DNA of 64,000 bases from Paraburkholderia azotifigens (GCF_007995085.1 NZ_VOQS01000005.1:2232001-2296000); one strand, 5' to 3'. Numbered from the stretch's first letter, positions 44,608-55,322 are shown. A program made the numbers and translations. Notes: generated by a model from the sequence alone, not told the origin.

Positions 44608-46302
44608 TCAGCCGGCGCGCACCTTCACGTAACGGCCAGGCGCGGGTTCGATGGGCTTGTGCTTCGCGCTGCCGGGCGCGGTGCGTGCCTTCACTTCGTC
44701 GCCCGCATGCTGCGTGACCCAGCGGATCCAGTGATTCCACCAGCTGCCCGATTGCCGCGTTGCGCCCGTCAGCCATTGCCCCGCGTCGCTGCCTGGCGTG
44801 CCGCCCGTCCAGTAGCTGCGCCTGTTTTTCGACGCGGGATTGATGACACCGGCGATATGACCGCTCGCACCGAGCACGAACTCCGTTTCACCGCCGAGCA
44901 GTTGCGTCGACTGATACGCGGAGCGCCACGGAACGATGTGATCTTCCTCGGTTGCAAGCAGATAGGCAGGCATGTCGATGCGCCCGAGATCCACGGGCGT
45001 GCCGCACATCGTCAGCCGGTTCGGCACACGCAGGCTGTTCTCCAGATACATGTTGCGCAGATACCAGCTGTACATCGGGCCGGGCAGATTGGTCGTGTCC
45101 GCGTTCCAGTAAAGCAGATCGAATGCGGCGGGCGCCTTGCCCTTCAGATAGTTGTTCACGACGTACGGCCAGATCAGATCGTTGGCGCGCAGCGTCTGAA
45201 AGACGAAGCCAAGCTCGCGTCCGGGGTAGAGTCCGCCGCGACCAATCGTATGTTCGCGCATCGACACACCCGCTTCGTCGATGAAGACACCCAGATCGCC
45301 GGGATCGCTGAAGTCGAGCAGCGCCGTCAGCAGCGTCGCGCTCGCGACGGTGTCGTCGCCATTCGCGCGCATCACGGCGAGCGCCGATGACAACAACGTG
45401 CCGCCGACGCACCAGCCCAACGCATTGACCTTGTCCGCGCGGGCGATCGTGCGCGCGACTTCGAGCGCCTTCATCACGCCGCTCTCGAGATACGCGTCCC
45501 ATTGCGTATCCGCCATCGTTTCATCGGGATTGCGCCACGACACCAGAAACACCGTCAGCCCCTGTTCGCATGCGAAGCGTACGAACGAGTTGTCCGGTTG
45601 CAGATCCAGAATGTAGAACTTGTTGATGCAGGGCGGAACGATCACGAGCGGCCGTCGCGCGACGGTCGGTGTGAGGGGCGCATACTGGATCAGCTGGAAC
45701 AGCTCGTTCTCGAATACGACCGAGCCTTCCGACGCGGCCACGCTGCGCCCCACTTCGAATGCGCTGCGATCGGTGATCGAAATGCAACCGTCCTTCATGT
45801 CTTCCAGCAAGCGGGTCGCGCCCGACACGAGACTGCTGCCGTGGGATTCGAGTGCGTGCTGGATGACTTCGGGATTGGTCGCGGCATAGTTCGTCGGACT
45901 GGCGAGGTCGATGAACTGGCGCGTGTAAAAGCGCAGCTTGTGCTTTTCCTTGTCGTCCAGCGTGCTCGCCTCGACCATGTCTTCGAGCATGCGCGCGTTG
46001 ATCAGGTAGTTCTGCTTGAGCAGGCTGTACCAGCCATTGCTGGACCAGTCTTCCGCATGAAATCTCCGATCCCCATGCTCCGGCTGAACCACGGGCTGCG
46101 ATGCGGATTTGCCGCCCGCCATGCCCGTCACCATGCTCGTGAACAGGGCGGTCTGCTGGCGCCAGTAATCGGCGCTTGCCTGCGTGAGCGTTTTACGCGT
46201 GCCGCCCGGTTCGTTCGATAGCGGCATCGCGCGCCAGAAGTTGAACCCGGCTTTGAACCAGCCCGACGCGAATTCGTCCGGCATGCTAAATGGCATTTTC
46301 AT
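44608..46302 (-). CDS. phaC: Class I poly(3-hydroxyalkanoate) synthase
   Basis: This 564-residue enzyme polymerises (R)-3-hydroxyacyl-CoA to PHA on granules. Catalytic Cys298 lies in the lipase-like box LGWCVGGTLL. The conserved Asp (DFSDPGDLG) and His (GASGHIAGVINP) of the triad and the class I motif IVPPCINKFYILDL are present. ATG 46302 has GCAGGA upstream. A longer frame exists without support. It follows the hydratase gene by 14 bases, which supplies the monomer. Confidence 0.96.
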   Translation of the reverse strand: MKMPFSMPDEFASGWFKAGFNFWRAMPLSNEPGGTRKTLTQASADYWRQQTALFTSMVTGMAGGKSASQPVVQPEHGDRRFHAEDWSSNGWYSLLKQNYLINARMLEDMVEASTLDDKEKHKLRFYTRQFIDLASPTNYAATNPEVIQHALESHGSSLVSGATRLLEDMKDGCISITDRSAFEVGRSVAASEGSVVFENELFQLIQYAPLTPTVARRPLVIVPPCINKFYILDLQPDNSFVRFACEQGLTVFLVSWRNPDETMADTQWDAYLESGVMKALEVARTIARADKVNALGWCVGGTLLSSALAVMRANGDDTVASATLLTALLDFSDPGDLGVFIDEAGVSMREHTIGRGGLYPGRELGFVFQTLRANDLIWPYVVNNYLKGKAPAAFDLLYWNADTTNLPGPMYSWYLRNMYLENSLRVPNRLTMCGTPVDLGRIDMPAYLLATEEDHIVPWRSAYQSTQLLGGETEFVLGASGHIAGVINPASKNRRSYWTGGTPGSDAGQWLTGATRQSGSWWNHWIRWVTQHAGDEVKARTAPGSAKHKPIEPAPGRYVKVRAG

Positions 46303-46316
46303 GTTGCATCCTGCTG

Positions 46317-46787
46317 TTACGCATTTACTGCTGCAAGCCCGGCGCTTGCCTTGATTTGCGCCTCGCGCGAAGTCGGCATGACGAGCGCATCGCCGTCGAT
46401 CACCACCTTGCCGTCGACTTTGCACACGGTCGACAGGACCACGCGGCGTTTGTCGTGGATCAGTTCCTTGATCGTGACTTCGGCCTGTACCGTTTCGCCA
46501 GGACGAACGGGCGCCTTGAAGCGCAGGTTTTGTCCCAGATAGATGGTGCCGGGACCTGGCAGGCGCCCGGCGATCGTCGCGGAGATGATGCTCGCCGTCA
46601 GCATGCCGTGCGCAATGCGGCCCTTGAAGGGCGTGGTTTGTGCGAACTGCTCATTGATGTGGACCGCGTTGATGTCGCCCGAAGCGCCCGCGAACAACAG
46701 GATGTCCGCTTCCGTAATGGTCTTGGCGAACGTGGCAGTCATGCCGGGTTGCAGGTCTTCGAAGTCGTATCCGTTCAGCTCGTTCAT
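46317..46787 (-). CDS. phaJ: MaoC-family (R)-specific enoyl-CoA hydratase
   Basis: This 156-residue hot-dog protein has the hydratase 2 motif with Asp and His in GDINAVHINEQFA, followed by GRIAHGMLTASIISA. Such enzymes convert trans-2-enoyl-CoA from beta-oxidation to (R)-3-hydroxyacyl-CoA for PHA synthesis. AAGGAA lies before ATG 46787. It is cotranscribed with phaC, giving a self-contained monomer-supply and polymerisation pair. Confidence 0.93.
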   Translation of the reverse strand: MNELNGYDFEDLQPGMTATFAKTITEADILLFAGASGDINAVHINEQFAQTTPFKGRIAHGMLTASIISATIAGRLPGPGTIYLGQNLRFKAPVRPGETVQAEVTIKELIHDKRRVVLSTVCKVDGKVVIDGDALVMPTSREAQIKASAGLAAVNA

Positions 46788-46890
46788 GGTTGTTCCTTGC
46801 GGCAGGCGCGCGTTTGCACGCGTGATGTGCCGCTGTCGAGCGGCTTTCCGATGTGAGAAAGCAAGGTAGCACGGCAAAAACGGCTTGCTC

Positions 46891-46908
46891 CCCCCCGGGC
46901 GCGGGGGG
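46891..46908 (-). terminator. Probable terminator of the helicase-pdeM unit
   Basis: CCCCCC and GGGGGG flank a 6-base loop, and on the minus strand a TTTTT run follows within 15 bases (46876-46880). It lies directly after the pdeM stop. Confidence 0.5.
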
Positions 46909-46923
46909 TATGCGCATCACGCT

Positions 46924-47592
46924 CTAACGGCGATCGCGCACCGCAATCACGCGATGCTGTGCGACGGCATAGATCGCCGCGTCGTCGTCGGACTGGTTGA
47001 CGACGTAACCGCCCGTGAACGCACCGAACGCAGGCAGCACGCCGCAGCGCGCGGCAAACCGGAAGCAGGGCACGCGCACGGCATCCGCGCGGCTCGCGAT
47101 CACGTAGACGGGATGCTGGTGGCCCGCCACCACGTACGCGCCGTCGATGGCCTGCGGATAGTGACATAGCGCCCACGGACCGACTATCCAGGGCTCGAAT
47201 ACCGTTTCGACACCGAGCGACGGCGGCAGCAATCCGGCGTTGCGATCGTGATTTCCTTCGACCATCACGACGCGAAGCGACGCGTGCCGCGCGCGCCATT
47301 CGGAGAGCGCGTCCATCGTCTCGCTGCCGAGCGATTCGCGACCGTGCAGCAGATCGCCGAGAAATACGATCGATTCAGGCCGATGCGCGGCGATCAGCGC
47401 GTCGAGCCGCGCGAGATCGTCCGTCGTCGCGCCCGCAGGCACGGGCACGCCATGCGCGCGGAACACCGCGTCCTTGCCGAAATGCGCATCTGCGATCAAC
47501 AGGCATTTCAGTTGCGGATCGAACGCGGCGCGTTGCGCGGACAACAGCAACGGATGACCGCCCGCATCGACGGTGACGGTTTCGAATCTCAT
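46924..47592 (-). CDS. pdeM: Ligase-associated DNA damage response endonuclease PdeM
   Basis: This 222-residue calcineurin-like metallophosphatase has all five metal blocks: [40 protein letters not shown] and the first LLLSA region. PdeM family members occur beside an ATP-dependent ligase, an exonuclease and a Lhr-like helicase in a repair operon. Here it overlaps the helicase gene stop by four bases and is last in the unit. No ligase or exonuclease gene is adjacent. Confidence 0.92.
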   Translation of the reverse strand: MRFETVTVDAGGHPLLLSAQRAAFDPQLKCLLIADAHFGKDAVFRAHGVPVPAGATTDDLARLDALIAAHRPESIVFLGDLLHGRESLGSETMDALSEWRARHASLRVVMVEGNHDRNAGLLPPSLGVETVFEPWIVGPWALCHYPQAIDGAYVVAGHQHPVYVIASRADAVRVPCFRFAARCGVLPAFGAFTGGYVVNQSDDDAAIYAVAQHRVIAVRDRR

Positions 47593-50258
47593 CGGCGCGC
47601 GGCCTTGTCGAGTTCGGCCAGCATCCGTTCGATGCGGTCCGCGAGCTTTTCCGTGCTGACCTTTTCGCGGATGCGTCCGACAATCAGCGGAAACGCGAAC
47701 GGCGTCGGCTTTTTCGGGTGCGTCAACGCGAGGCGGCTCGTGCTCATCGCATCGAGCGCACGTTTCATGCGATCGAGTTCCAGTTCCTGCAGCATCACTT
47801 CCGTATCGGCCTGCGCGAGCAGCAGGTTGCCGCTGTCGTGCTTGCGAAAGACCTCGTAAAACAGGCCGCTCGACGCCTGCAACTGCCGCGCGCTTTTTTG
47901 CTGTCCCGGATGCCCCTGATAGACGAGACCGGCAACGCGCGCGATTTCCCGAAAGCGCCGCATCGCGAGTTCGGATGCGTTGAGGCTGGCCATGATGTCG
48001 CCGGCAAGACGCGTCGAGGAAAAGAGGCCTTCTTCGATCAGCGTCGACCAGTCGAAGGGCTGCGACGACAGGAGTTCGAAACCATAGTCGTTGGCGGAGA
48101 TCGAGAACGTGCCGGGCCGCTCGCGTGCGGCGCGCCAGCCGAGCAGCGACGCGAGACCGATATGCGCGACGCGCCCCGCAAACGGATAGCAGAAGAAGTG
48201 ATGGCCCTCGCGCGTACGCAACATCTCGGCGACCAGCACGCCTGCTTCCGGCAATGCCGACCAGCCTGCCTGCAACTCCAGCAGCGGCCGGACCGCGATC
48301 ATTTCCGGTTCGACGTACTCGCCGCGCCCGGCCTCGGCGAGTATCGCAAGCGCCGCGTCCGCCAGTTCCGACGACAACGGCATCTTGCTGCCCGCCCATT
48401 GCGGCATCGCGCCTCGCGACGAACTCGCGCGACGCACATAGGCCGTCATGTCGCGCACACGCACCAGTTCGAGCGCGCGTCCGCCGAACGTGAACACGTC
48501 GCCGGGTTTGAGCCGCGAGATGAACGATTCTTCCATCGAGCCGATCCTGCCGCCCGTGAGCCACGCGACGTGCAGCGTCGCGTTAGCCACGATGGTGCCG
48601 ACGTTGTTGCGGTGTCGGCGGATCAGATCGTCGCGCCGCACGCGAAACACGCTGTCTGCGTCGCGCACGACGCGGTGAAAATCCGGATACGCGCCCAACG
48701 ACGGACCGCCGCGCTCGACGAACGCGAGCGCCCAGTCGAATTCCTGTTGCGTCAGGTCGCGGTACGCGAAGGTCGTGCGCACTTCGTCGAACAGTTCGGG
48801 CGCCGTGAAGCCGCCGCCGACCGCGACCGTGACGAGATGCTGGACGAGCACGTCGAACGGTTTGCGCGGCGTCTCGCGGCCTTCGATACGCCGCGCTTCC
48901 ACCGCACGGCGCGCCGCTGCCGCTTCGACGAGTTCGAGCGCATGCGTCGGCACGATCGTGATGCGCGACGCGCGGCCTGGCGCGTGCCCCGAGCGTCCCG
49001 CGCGCTGCATCAGGCGCGCGACGCCTTTCGGCGAGCCGATCTGGAACACGCGCTCCACCGGCAAAAAGTCGACGCCGAGATCGAGACTCGACGTGCAGAC
49101 GACGGCCTTCAGCTTGCCGTTCTTCAGGCCGTCCTCGACCCACTCGCGCACTTCCTGCGCGAGCGAGCCGTGATGGAGCGCAATCAGTCCCGCCCAGTCG
49201 GGACGCAACGCGAGCAGTGCCTGATACCAGATTTCGGCCTGCGAGCGTGTGTTGGTGAACACGAGCGACGTGCGCGCCTGATCGATGCCTTCGGCGACCG
49301 GGTCGACCTGACGCGTGCCGAGATGGCCGCCCCACGGAAAGCGTTCGATCGTCGCGGGGATGAGCGTGTCGATAATCAGCGTCTTCGGCTGCATGCCGCT
49401 TACCGACACGCGCGGCGTGCGCACGGGCGCGAGCAGCACGTCGGCGGCGAACGCGAGGTTGCCGAGCGTCGCCGACAGTCCCCATACCTGCAGATCGGCA
49501 CGCCAGCGCGCGAGATGCGCGAGCGCCAGTTGCGTCTGCGTGCCGCGCTTGTTGCCGAGCAGTTCGTGCCATTCGTCGACCACGACGAGGCGCACATGCT
49601 TCAGCGCGTCGCGTGCATCGCTGCGCGTGAGCATCAGCGAGAGGCTTTCGGGCGTCGTGACGAGCGCGCTCGGCATGCGGCGGCTTTGACGGGCGCGCTC
49701 GGAGGAACTCGTGTCGCCCGTGCGCAGGCCGATCGTCCAGGGCACACCGAGTTCGCGCGCCGAGCTTTGCAAGGCGCGAGCGGTGTCGGCGGCGAGCGCG
49801 CGCATCGGCGTGATCCAGAGCACGGTCAACGGATCGGCGAGCGCGCGCGGCGCATGATCGCCGTATGCCGCCATCGCGCCGAACCAGACGGCCCATGTCT
49901 TGCCCGCGCCCGTCGTCGCGTGCAGCAGGCCGCTCGAACCCGCCGCAATGGCGCGCCAGACTTCGCGCTGGAACTCGAACGGTTGCCAATGGCGCGCATC
50001 GAACCATTGCTGCACGCGCGTGGCAAATGGAACGTCGGTCTTGTCGGGCTCGGGCGCATAGGCCGCCGATGTGAACGCTTCGGGAGGTTGCGTGGCGCGC
50101 GCCTTCGGTATCGGACGAGGACGTGGCGCGCGGCGGCGCATTGTGCCGCTGGATGTATCGTCGATGCGCGATGCATCGGACGGATCGCGATCTGTCTCCG
50201 TGCCGGCGGAAGCTCCGGCTCGCGCCGTGTTGCGCTCGGGATCGATCGGCTCGGTCAT
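47589..50258 (-). CDS. Ligase-associated DNA damage response DEXH-box helicase (Lhr-like)
   Basis: This 889-residue SF2 helicase has Walker [20 protein letters not shown] box [12 protein letters not shown], motif [13 protein letters not shown] and motif [16 protein letters not shown]. The Lhr winged-helix and C-terminal domains follow. About 90 N-terminal residues are low-complexity (Arg/Pro/Thr). The start is uncertain. ATG 50258 was chosen, but no clear ribosome-binding site precedes it. It belongs with PdeM in DNA repair. Confidence 0.9.
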   Translation of the reverse strand: MTEPIDPERNTARAGASAGTETDRDPSDASRIDDTSSGTMRRRAPRPRPIPKARATQPPEAFTSAAYAPEPDKTDVPFATRVQQWFDARHWQPFEFQREVWRAIAAGSSGLLHATTGAGKTWAVWFGAMAAYGDHAPRALADPLTVLWITPMRALAADTARALQSSARELGVPWTIGLRTGDTSSSERARQSRRMPSALVTTPESLSLMLTRSDARDALKHVRLVVVDEWHELLGNKRGTQTQLALAHLARWRADLQVWGLSATLGNLAFAADVLLAPVRTPRVSVSGMQPKTLIIDTLIPATIERFPWGGHLGTRQVDPVAEGIDQARTSLVFTNTRSQAEIWYQALLALRPDWAGLIALHHGSLAQEVREWVEDGLKNGKLKAVVCTSSLDLGVDFLPVERVFQIGSPKGVARLMQRAGRSGHAPGRASRITIVPTHALELVEAAAARRAVEARRIEGRETPRKPFDVLVQHLVTVAVGGGFTAPELFDEVRTTFAYRDLTQQEFDWALAFVERGGPSLGAYPDFHRVVRDADSVFRVRRDDLIRRHRNNVGTIVANATLHVAWLTGGRIGSMEESFISRLKPGDVFTFGGRALELVRVRDMTAYVRRASSSRGAMPQWAGSKMPLSSELADAALAILAEAGRGEYVEPEMIAVRPLLELQAGWSALPEAGVLVAEMLRTREGHHFFCYPFAGRVAHIGLASLLGWRAARERPGTFSISANDYGFELLSSQPFDWSTLIEEGLFSSTRLAGDIMASLNASELAMRRFREIARVAGLVYQGHPGQQKSARQLQASSGLFYEVFRKHDSGNLLLAQADTEVMLQELELDRMKRALDAMSTSRLALTHPKKPTPFAFPLIVGRIREKVSTEKLADRIERMLAELDKAARR

Positions 50259-50477
50259 GGGGGCTACATGTGGCGAGGCGTGACAGGCGCCCGGTTGCGC
50301 GCGCTTTTTCCAGGCAATTTCGGGCAATCTGCATCGTGCAGCATGGCGCATGCCCGCATCGTCGCTGGCGCGCACGGCGTGAAGCAAGCGGAATGAAGCG
50401 ACTACTGACCGGCATTATTTTCAGCGTAAAATGCGATGGCCGCCGCGATGTACCGGCGTAGTGCCCTTACGTCAGCG

Positions 50478-51653
50478 ATGCATGTCGATCTTATTACGCT
50501 TTATCTCCTTGCGATTGGGACGCTTCTTGCCAGCTCAGCGATGACGCTCTGGGAGTGCCGCGTTCATCCCAAGCGCAGCAAGGAATTGAGAATACTGGCC
50601 ACTGCCTACGCCACGCTCGCAGTCGGCTGCGCAGTGGCGTCCTGGCGTCGCGAGCTGCCCGGTGTGCTCGGCTCCGCGCTGAGCAATCTCATCATCGTTA
50701 GCGGTTATCTGCTGATCCTGCACGGCGTCGCTGTGCTGAACGGCCGCAAATATGTGCGTGCATCGGCGGCTGTGCTCGTCCTGCTTGCGCTCGCGTGGGC
50801 GATAGCGGGCGTGCGCGGCGAGGACTTGATGTGGATGTACCTGAGCGCGATTCCGATTGCAGTTGCTTGCGGTCTGACGGCGCGCGAACTGGCGCGATCC
50901 GATGGGATGAAACGGCTGCACTCGCTGCGTATCGCGATGCTGGTGTCCGGCTTCCATGCCGTCTTCTACGCATTCAGGGCATGCATGCTGCCATGGCTGA
51001 CGACGCTGTTCGGTCAGGTCTTCCTGATGACCGTCAGCAAGATCACGATGTATGAAGGCGTGCTGTATTCCGTCGTTCTGCCGATGACCTTGCTGCGGCT
51101 GATTCGCGAGGAAACGCATGGGCAGCTCCTGCAGGAATCGCAGACGGACTATCTGACCGGTCTCGGCAATCGCCGATGGTTCTTCGAAGAGGGCGCACGC
51201 ATGATCGGCAGCGGCGGCGCATCGAAGCCCGTTTCTCTGCTCGCCATCGACCTCGATCACTTCAAGAAGATCAACGACCGGTACGGTCACGAGACGGGCG
51301 ACCGGGTCCTCAAGTCATTCGCCGATATCGCGCGCAGCGTGCTGGGGCGGGACGCCATTTTTGCCCGCATCGGTGGAGAAGAGTTTGCCGTCCTGCTGCC
51401 GGAGTACGACAGTCTCCGTGCGAAAGAAGCGGGCGAAGCCGTCGTGCAGAGTTTTGGCGAGACGGTCACGCTCGGCGGCAACGGCGCGGGCGTTCAGGCG
51501 ACGGTCAGCATCGGCCTCGCGCAGTCCGCAAGTGAGGCTTCGTCGCTGTCGGATCTGCTGGCGGCCGCCGATCAGGCGCTCTATCGCGCGAAGTCGCTGG
51601 GCGGCAACCGGCTCGAACTGGCACACGCCGACGCGCGCTCTGCGGCCGCGTGA
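50478..51653 (+). CDS. Membrane-bound diguanylate cyclase (GGDEF domain)
   Basis: This 391-residue protein has about six N-terminal transmembrane segments (residues 1-200), then a GGDEF domain with QTDYLTGLGNRRWF, IDLDHFKKINDRYGHE and active-site RIGGEEFAVLLPEY. It makes cyclic di-GMP. The residues before GGEEF do not form the RxxD inhibitory site, so product inhibition is unlikely. Upstream ATGs in the same frame (50436, 50448) lack ribosome-binding sites. The membrane part has the MHYT/7TM-like character of many Burkholderia DGCs, ligand unknown. Confidence 0.92.
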   Translation: MHVDLITLYLLAIGTLLASSAMTLWECRVHPKRSKELRILATAYATLAVGCAVASWRRELPGVLGSALSNLIIVSGYLLILHGVAVLNGRKYVRASAAVLVLLALAWAIAGVRGEDLMWMYLSAIPIAVACGLTARELARSDGMKRLHSLRIAMLVSGFHAVFYAFRACMLPWLTTLFGQVFLMTVSKITMYEGVLYSVVLPMTLLRLIREETHGQLLQESQTDYLTGLGNRRWFFEEGARMIGSGGASKPVSLLAIDLDHFKKINDRYGHETGDRVLKSFADIARSVLGRDAIFARIGGEEFAVLLPEYDSLRAKEAGEAVVQSFGETVTLGGNGAGVQATVSIGLAQSASEASSLSDLLAAADQALYRAKSLGGNRLELAHADARSAAA

Positions 51654-51667
51654 TACCCAATGCGAAA

Positions 51668-51709
51668 GCGGCCGGTCCGGCATTCGCTATCGAATGCCGG
51701 ACCGGCCGT
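51668..51709. terminator. Strong bidirectional terminator between DGC and atoE
   Basis: A perfect 17-bp stem (GGCCGGTCCGGCATTCG at 51670-51686 with its complement at 51691-51707), extended by flanking pairs, has a 4-base loop. It is flanked by AAA and TTC-GTTT. It separates convergent genes. Confidence 0.8.
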
Positions 51710-51745
51710 CTTCGTTTCGGATGAGTTGGCGGATCGCGGCGGGAC

Positions 51746-53140
51746 TCAGCCCACGAACCACAGCGCCGCCGCATAGATCACGAGCGACACCGCGAACGTG
51801 ACAGCCGTGTAGCCCATCACGCGCTGGATCCGGATGCCCGCAATCGCGACGATCGGCACGGCCCAGAAGGGCTGCAGCATGTTCGACACGTTCTCAGCCA
51901 TCGCCACGCCCATCGCGGTGCGCGGCACCGATGCGTGCAGGCTGAGCGCAGCAGGCAGCACGAACGGCCCCTGGACGGCCCAGTGACCGCCCGCGCTCGG
52001 CACCAGCAACGTGATGATCAGCGAACTCAGATAGCTCCAGAGCGGCAGCGAGAGGGGTGAGGCGATCGTCACGAAGGCCTTCGCGATCATCGACGCGAGT
52101 CCCGTGCCCTTCATGATCCCCATGATCCCGCCATAAACCGGGTATTGCAGAAGCATCGAACCCGTCTGACGCGCGGCGCGGCGGATCGCGTTCGCATACG
52201 CGATCGGCGTGCGCTGCAGCGCGAGGCCGATCAGCAGGAAGATCAGGATCGTCGTGTTGATGTCGAGAGCGAACTTGTTCTCGCGCCATTCCATCGCGAG
52301 ATAGCCGACGCCGAGCGCGAGCAGAAGCAGCGTGCCGAGCATCGACTGTTCGAGACGCGAGGCGAACGATGCAGGCGCGTCGCTGGGGCGTGCGTGCGGA
52401 TCGGCGCTCGATGCGTCGCTGGCGTCGTCGCCGGTATCGCAGAACGCGACCACGTTCTCCGACTTCGGATGCATCCTGATGAAGATCGCCGTCATCACGA
52501 CCACCACCAGCACCGTGGGAATGAAGACGAACGGCGCGAAGATCGTGTCGCTGAGCGGCACGACGTGGCCCGTCGCCTTCTCGACGAGATTGAGCGCATT
52601 GCCGTGCGGGGCCTGCGACAGCGCGATCGAACTCGACAGTCCGCTATTGCAGATCGACCACGCCGAGTAACTGCCCGCGACGAGCCACGCGAAATCGACA
52701 TGCACGCGGCGAGCAATTTCGCGCGACAGCAGCGCGCCGACGATCAGCCCGAGACCCCAGTTGAGCCACGCGGCAATCGCGACCACGGGGAACACCAGCA
52801 GCGCCGCGCGGGCGGGCGTTTGCGCGCTGGCCGCGAGCGCGCGCAAGCCGCGCTGGACGATAGGCGCTTCCGCGATCGCGTAACCCGTCGCGAGAATCAG
52901 GATCATCTGCAGCGCAAAAGCCAGGATGCCGAACGTGCCCGTGTACCAGGAATCGAGCAGCGTCGGCAGGTTGCCCGTCGGCGCGATCAGCAGCGCGAGC
53001 ACGGCCACGAAAAAGGTCAGGCAGATGGACAGCATGAACGGGTCAGGCATGACCCGCTCGAAAACGTAGACAAGGCCTTCGACGATTCCGCGTGGAGCGG
53101 CGGGCTGGAAGGCAGTGGTAGGGGATGTGTCTCGCTTCAT
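51746..53140 (-). CDS. atoE: Short-chain fatty acid transporter AtoE
   Basis: This 464-residue inner-membrane protein has about 12 hydrophobic segments. The AtoE signatures YVFERVMPDPFMLSICLTF near the N-terminus, SAWSICNSGLSSSIALSQAPHG in the middle and PSAGGHWAVQGPF near the C-terminus are present. It imports short-chain fatty acids such as butyrate. It stands alone, without ato genes, and is preceded by two palindromic operator candidates about 220-250 bases upstream. Confidence 0.95.
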   Translation of the reverse strand: MKRDTSPTTAFQPAAPRGIVEGLVYVFERVMPDPFMLSICLTFFVAVLALLIAPTGNLPTLLDSWYTGTFGILAFALQMILILATGYAIAEAPIVQRGLRALAASAQTPARAALLVFPVVAIAAWLNWGLGLIVGALLSREIARRVHVDFAWLVAGSYSAWSICNSGLSSSIALSQAPHGNALNLVEKATGHVVPLSDTIFAPFVFIPTVLVVVVMTAIFIRMHPKSENVVAFCDTGDDASDASSADPHARPSDAPASFASRLEQSMLGTLLLLALGVGYLAMEWRENKFALDINTTILIFLLIGLALQRTPIAYANAIRRAARQTGSMLLQYPVYGGIMGIMKGTGLASMIAKAFVTIASPLSLPLWSYLSSLIITLLVPSAGGHWAVQGPFVLPAALSLHASVPRTAMGVAMAENVSNMLQPFWAVPIVAIAGIRIQRVMGYTAVTFAVSLVIYAAALWFVG

Positions 53141-53529
53141 GGTTCTCGCTCGATGTGGCGTCCGCCCGCGTAGGGCGGCGTGAACAGAACCGGCGCGCGG
53201 CGTGTCCGTGCACGAGGGATGCACCGCCGGCAAGCTTGATGTCACCCGGCTGTCAGGCGACTGTAGGGGCAGGAATTCCGGGGTGAAGCTCAGGCTCGAG
53301 CGCGCCAGGTCCTTGTTGCGCAAAGGATTTGTGCGCGGTCCGTGTTCTGTTGCTGAAGTTCGTTATACGAACATGGTTTCGTTAAACGAACGCTTCATTA
53401 TTCGTCTTATGCGCATTGGCTGTCAAGGCAGCGCGCGTTCGTGTGACGCGCGACACGCCGCGAGTGCGGCGCGTGCGATTTGGAGAAGACTAAGAGACCG
53501 TCGTGGGTGACGCCCCGAAAGAAATGAGC
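53141..53529. promoter_or_regulatory. Control region upstream of atoE
   Basis: No gene supported. It contains two adjacent palindromes (53358-53390) and separates atoE from the end of the chemoreceptor gene, both on the minus strand. Confidence 0.5.
53358..53390. promoter_or_regulatory. Pair of palindromic operators, IclR-type
   Basis: GTTCGTTATACGAAC (53358-53372) has perfect 6-bp arms around TAT. TTCGTTAAACGAA (53378-53390) has perfect 6-bp arms around A. Centre-to-centre distance is about 19 bases, two helical turns. TTCGTT...AACGAA arms resemble IclR-family sites. No iclR gene is next door, so the regulator would act in trans. Confidence 0.55.
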
Positions 53530-55098
53530 TTACGCGTGTGCGAGCGCGCGATCGACGCGGAACACCGACACCGCGCCCTTCAGCGCGACGGTCTGTTCTT
53601 CGAGCGCGAGGGCCGCTGCCGAAGCCTGCTCGACGAGCGCGGCATTCTGCTGCGTGACCTGATCCATTTGCGTGATCGCGCGGTTCACCTGCTCGATGCC
53701 TTCCGACTGCTCTTCCGAAGCGGCTGCGATCTCGCCCATCAGATCGCTGACGCGATTCACGGAAGTCAGAATCTCGCCCATCACCTGGCTGGCTTTACCG
53801 ACCTGTTCCGCACCTGCTTCCACGCGGCAGAGCGAATCGGTGATGCGCTCCTTGATTTCCTTCGCAGCGCTCGCGCTGCGCTGCGCGAGCGAGCGCACTT
53901 CGCTCGCCACCACCGCGAAGCCGCGGCCTTCATCGCCGGCGCGCGCGGCTTCGACGGCTGCGTTCAGCGACAGAATGTTGGTCTGGAACGCGATGCCTTC
54001 GATCACGTTCGTGATGTCGGCGATCTTGCCCGACAGATCGGACAGCCCTTGCATCGTCAACACGACTTCCTGCGCGGCGCGGTTGCCCTGTTCCGTGATG
54101 GCCGCCGTGCTCATCACGAGCTGCGTCGCCTGTTTCGCGTTGTCGGCGTTCTGGCGCACGGTGCTGGTCAGCTGCTCCATCGACGACGCCGTTTCCTGCA
54201 ATGCCGCTGCCTGCTCTTCGGTGCGCTGGGACAGGTCAGTGTTGCCGCTCGCCATCTGATGCACGCCCGTCGCGATGGTGTCCGTGCCGCCGTACACGGT
54301 GTGCACGATGCCCGCGAGGCTGCGCTTCATTTCCTTCATCGAGTCGAACAGCTTGCCGATTTCGTTCGTCGATTCGTGCTGGATCCGGACCGTCAGATCG
54401 CCGCGCGCGACGTGATCGAGCACGCTCATCGCTTCCTTCAGCGGACGCACGACGTTCTGGTCCAGCGTGTAGTAGACGAGCAGAATCAGCGCGCACGACA
54501 GCGCGATCAAGCCGACCGCGACGCCCGTCAGCACCGATTTCGCTTGCGCCTTCTGGTCCTTCAGCTGGTCCGTTTCATCGGACGCCACTGCGAAGAACGC
54601 GTCCGCCGACTTGCCGAAGGCGGCGCTCGTCTGCGTCATCGGACCTTCGTTCGTCGCGGCATACGCGGTGACGTCGCCCGAACCGATTGCAGTGAACAGC
54701 AGGTCGATCGCGTCGGTGTGCGCATGGAACGTTTCGCCGACGCGGTTTGCCGTTTCCTGTTGCGCCGCCGTTTCCTTGGGGATGCCGTCGAATGCTGCGA
54801 AGGCCTTCTTTGCCTGGTTGTAGTAGCTCCTTGCTGCGGCGACGGCGGAGTCCTTGTCGGCGGGTTTCGAGGACAGCGCGATGAAGGCGCGGCTCAATGC
54901 GCTGCGGGCTTTCAGGTTGTTGATGTAGACATCCTTGAGATCGACGGTTTGCGCATTGAGCGTGCTGATCCGCTCTGACAACCCGTTGTTCTTCGAGAGC
55001 GAGTAGAGCCCGAGCAAGGCGCTGACGAGGACGAGCATTCCAAACAGTGCGAGAACCGCGATAAAGCCCGTGCGCACGGGCAGATTCTTCAGTTTCAT
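53530..55098 (-). CDS. Methyl-accepting chemotaxis protein (4HB sensor, Tar-like)
   Basis: This 522-residue receptor has one membrane helix near residue 10-30, a periplasmic four-helix-bundle sensor (about 32-190) and a second membrane helix (about 192-214). A HAMP domain and the signalling domain follow, with the hairpin tip GIAFQTNILSLNAAVEAARAG (near residue 370). It detects an unknown attractant and controls CheA. The C-terminus (FRVDRALAHA) lacks the NWETF-like pentapeptide. The gene is monocistronic, as usual for MCPs. Confidence 0.95.
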   Translation of the reverse strand: MKLKNLPVRTGFIAVLALFGMLVLVSALLGLYSLSKNNGLSERISTLNAQTVDLKDVYINNLKARSALSRAFIALSSKPADKDSAVAAARSYYNQAKKAFAAFDGIPKETAAQQETANRVGETFHAHTDAIDLLFTAIGSGDVTAYAATNEGPMTQTSAAFGKSADAFFAVASDETDQLKDQKAQAKSVLTGVAVGLIALSCALILLVYYTLDQNVVRPLKEAMSVLDHVARGDLTVRIQHESTNEIGKLFDSMKEMKRSLAGIVHTVYGGTDTIATGVHQMASGNTDLSQRTEEQAAALQETASSMEQLTSTVRQNADNAKQATQLVMSTAAITEQGNRAAQEVVLTMQGLSDLSGKIADITNVIEGIAFQTNILSLNAAVEAARAGDEGRGFAVVASEVRSLAQRSASAAKEIKERITDSLCRVEAGAEQVGKASQVMGEILTSVNRVSDLMGEIAAASEEQSEGIEQVNRAITQMDQVTQQNAALVEQASAAALALEEQTVALKGAVSVFRVDRALAHA

Positions 55099-55322
55099 AG
55101 TTTTCGTTTGCTAAATGAGCCGCGATGTTGTCCCCGGCAACCGGGGGCGAGAGCTAAGGCCACAGGACGATGCTGCGGCTGTGTTAACGGTCACTTAATT
55201 GAGAACTTGACGGTCGCGGAGAGCGAACGAGCGTGCGCGTCACGCGATGCCGGTCGAGAAACCGGCGTGCGGAAGGGGAGGATGCGTGTGTGGCGGCCGC
55301 GCATGGAGCGGCCGTAAGCGGA

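Noticed and set aside
47718..50396. Long plus-strand open frame opposite the helicase gene
   Set aside because: Arg/His-rich, no domain, and a mirror of a high-GC gene whose real product is the helicase on the minus strand.
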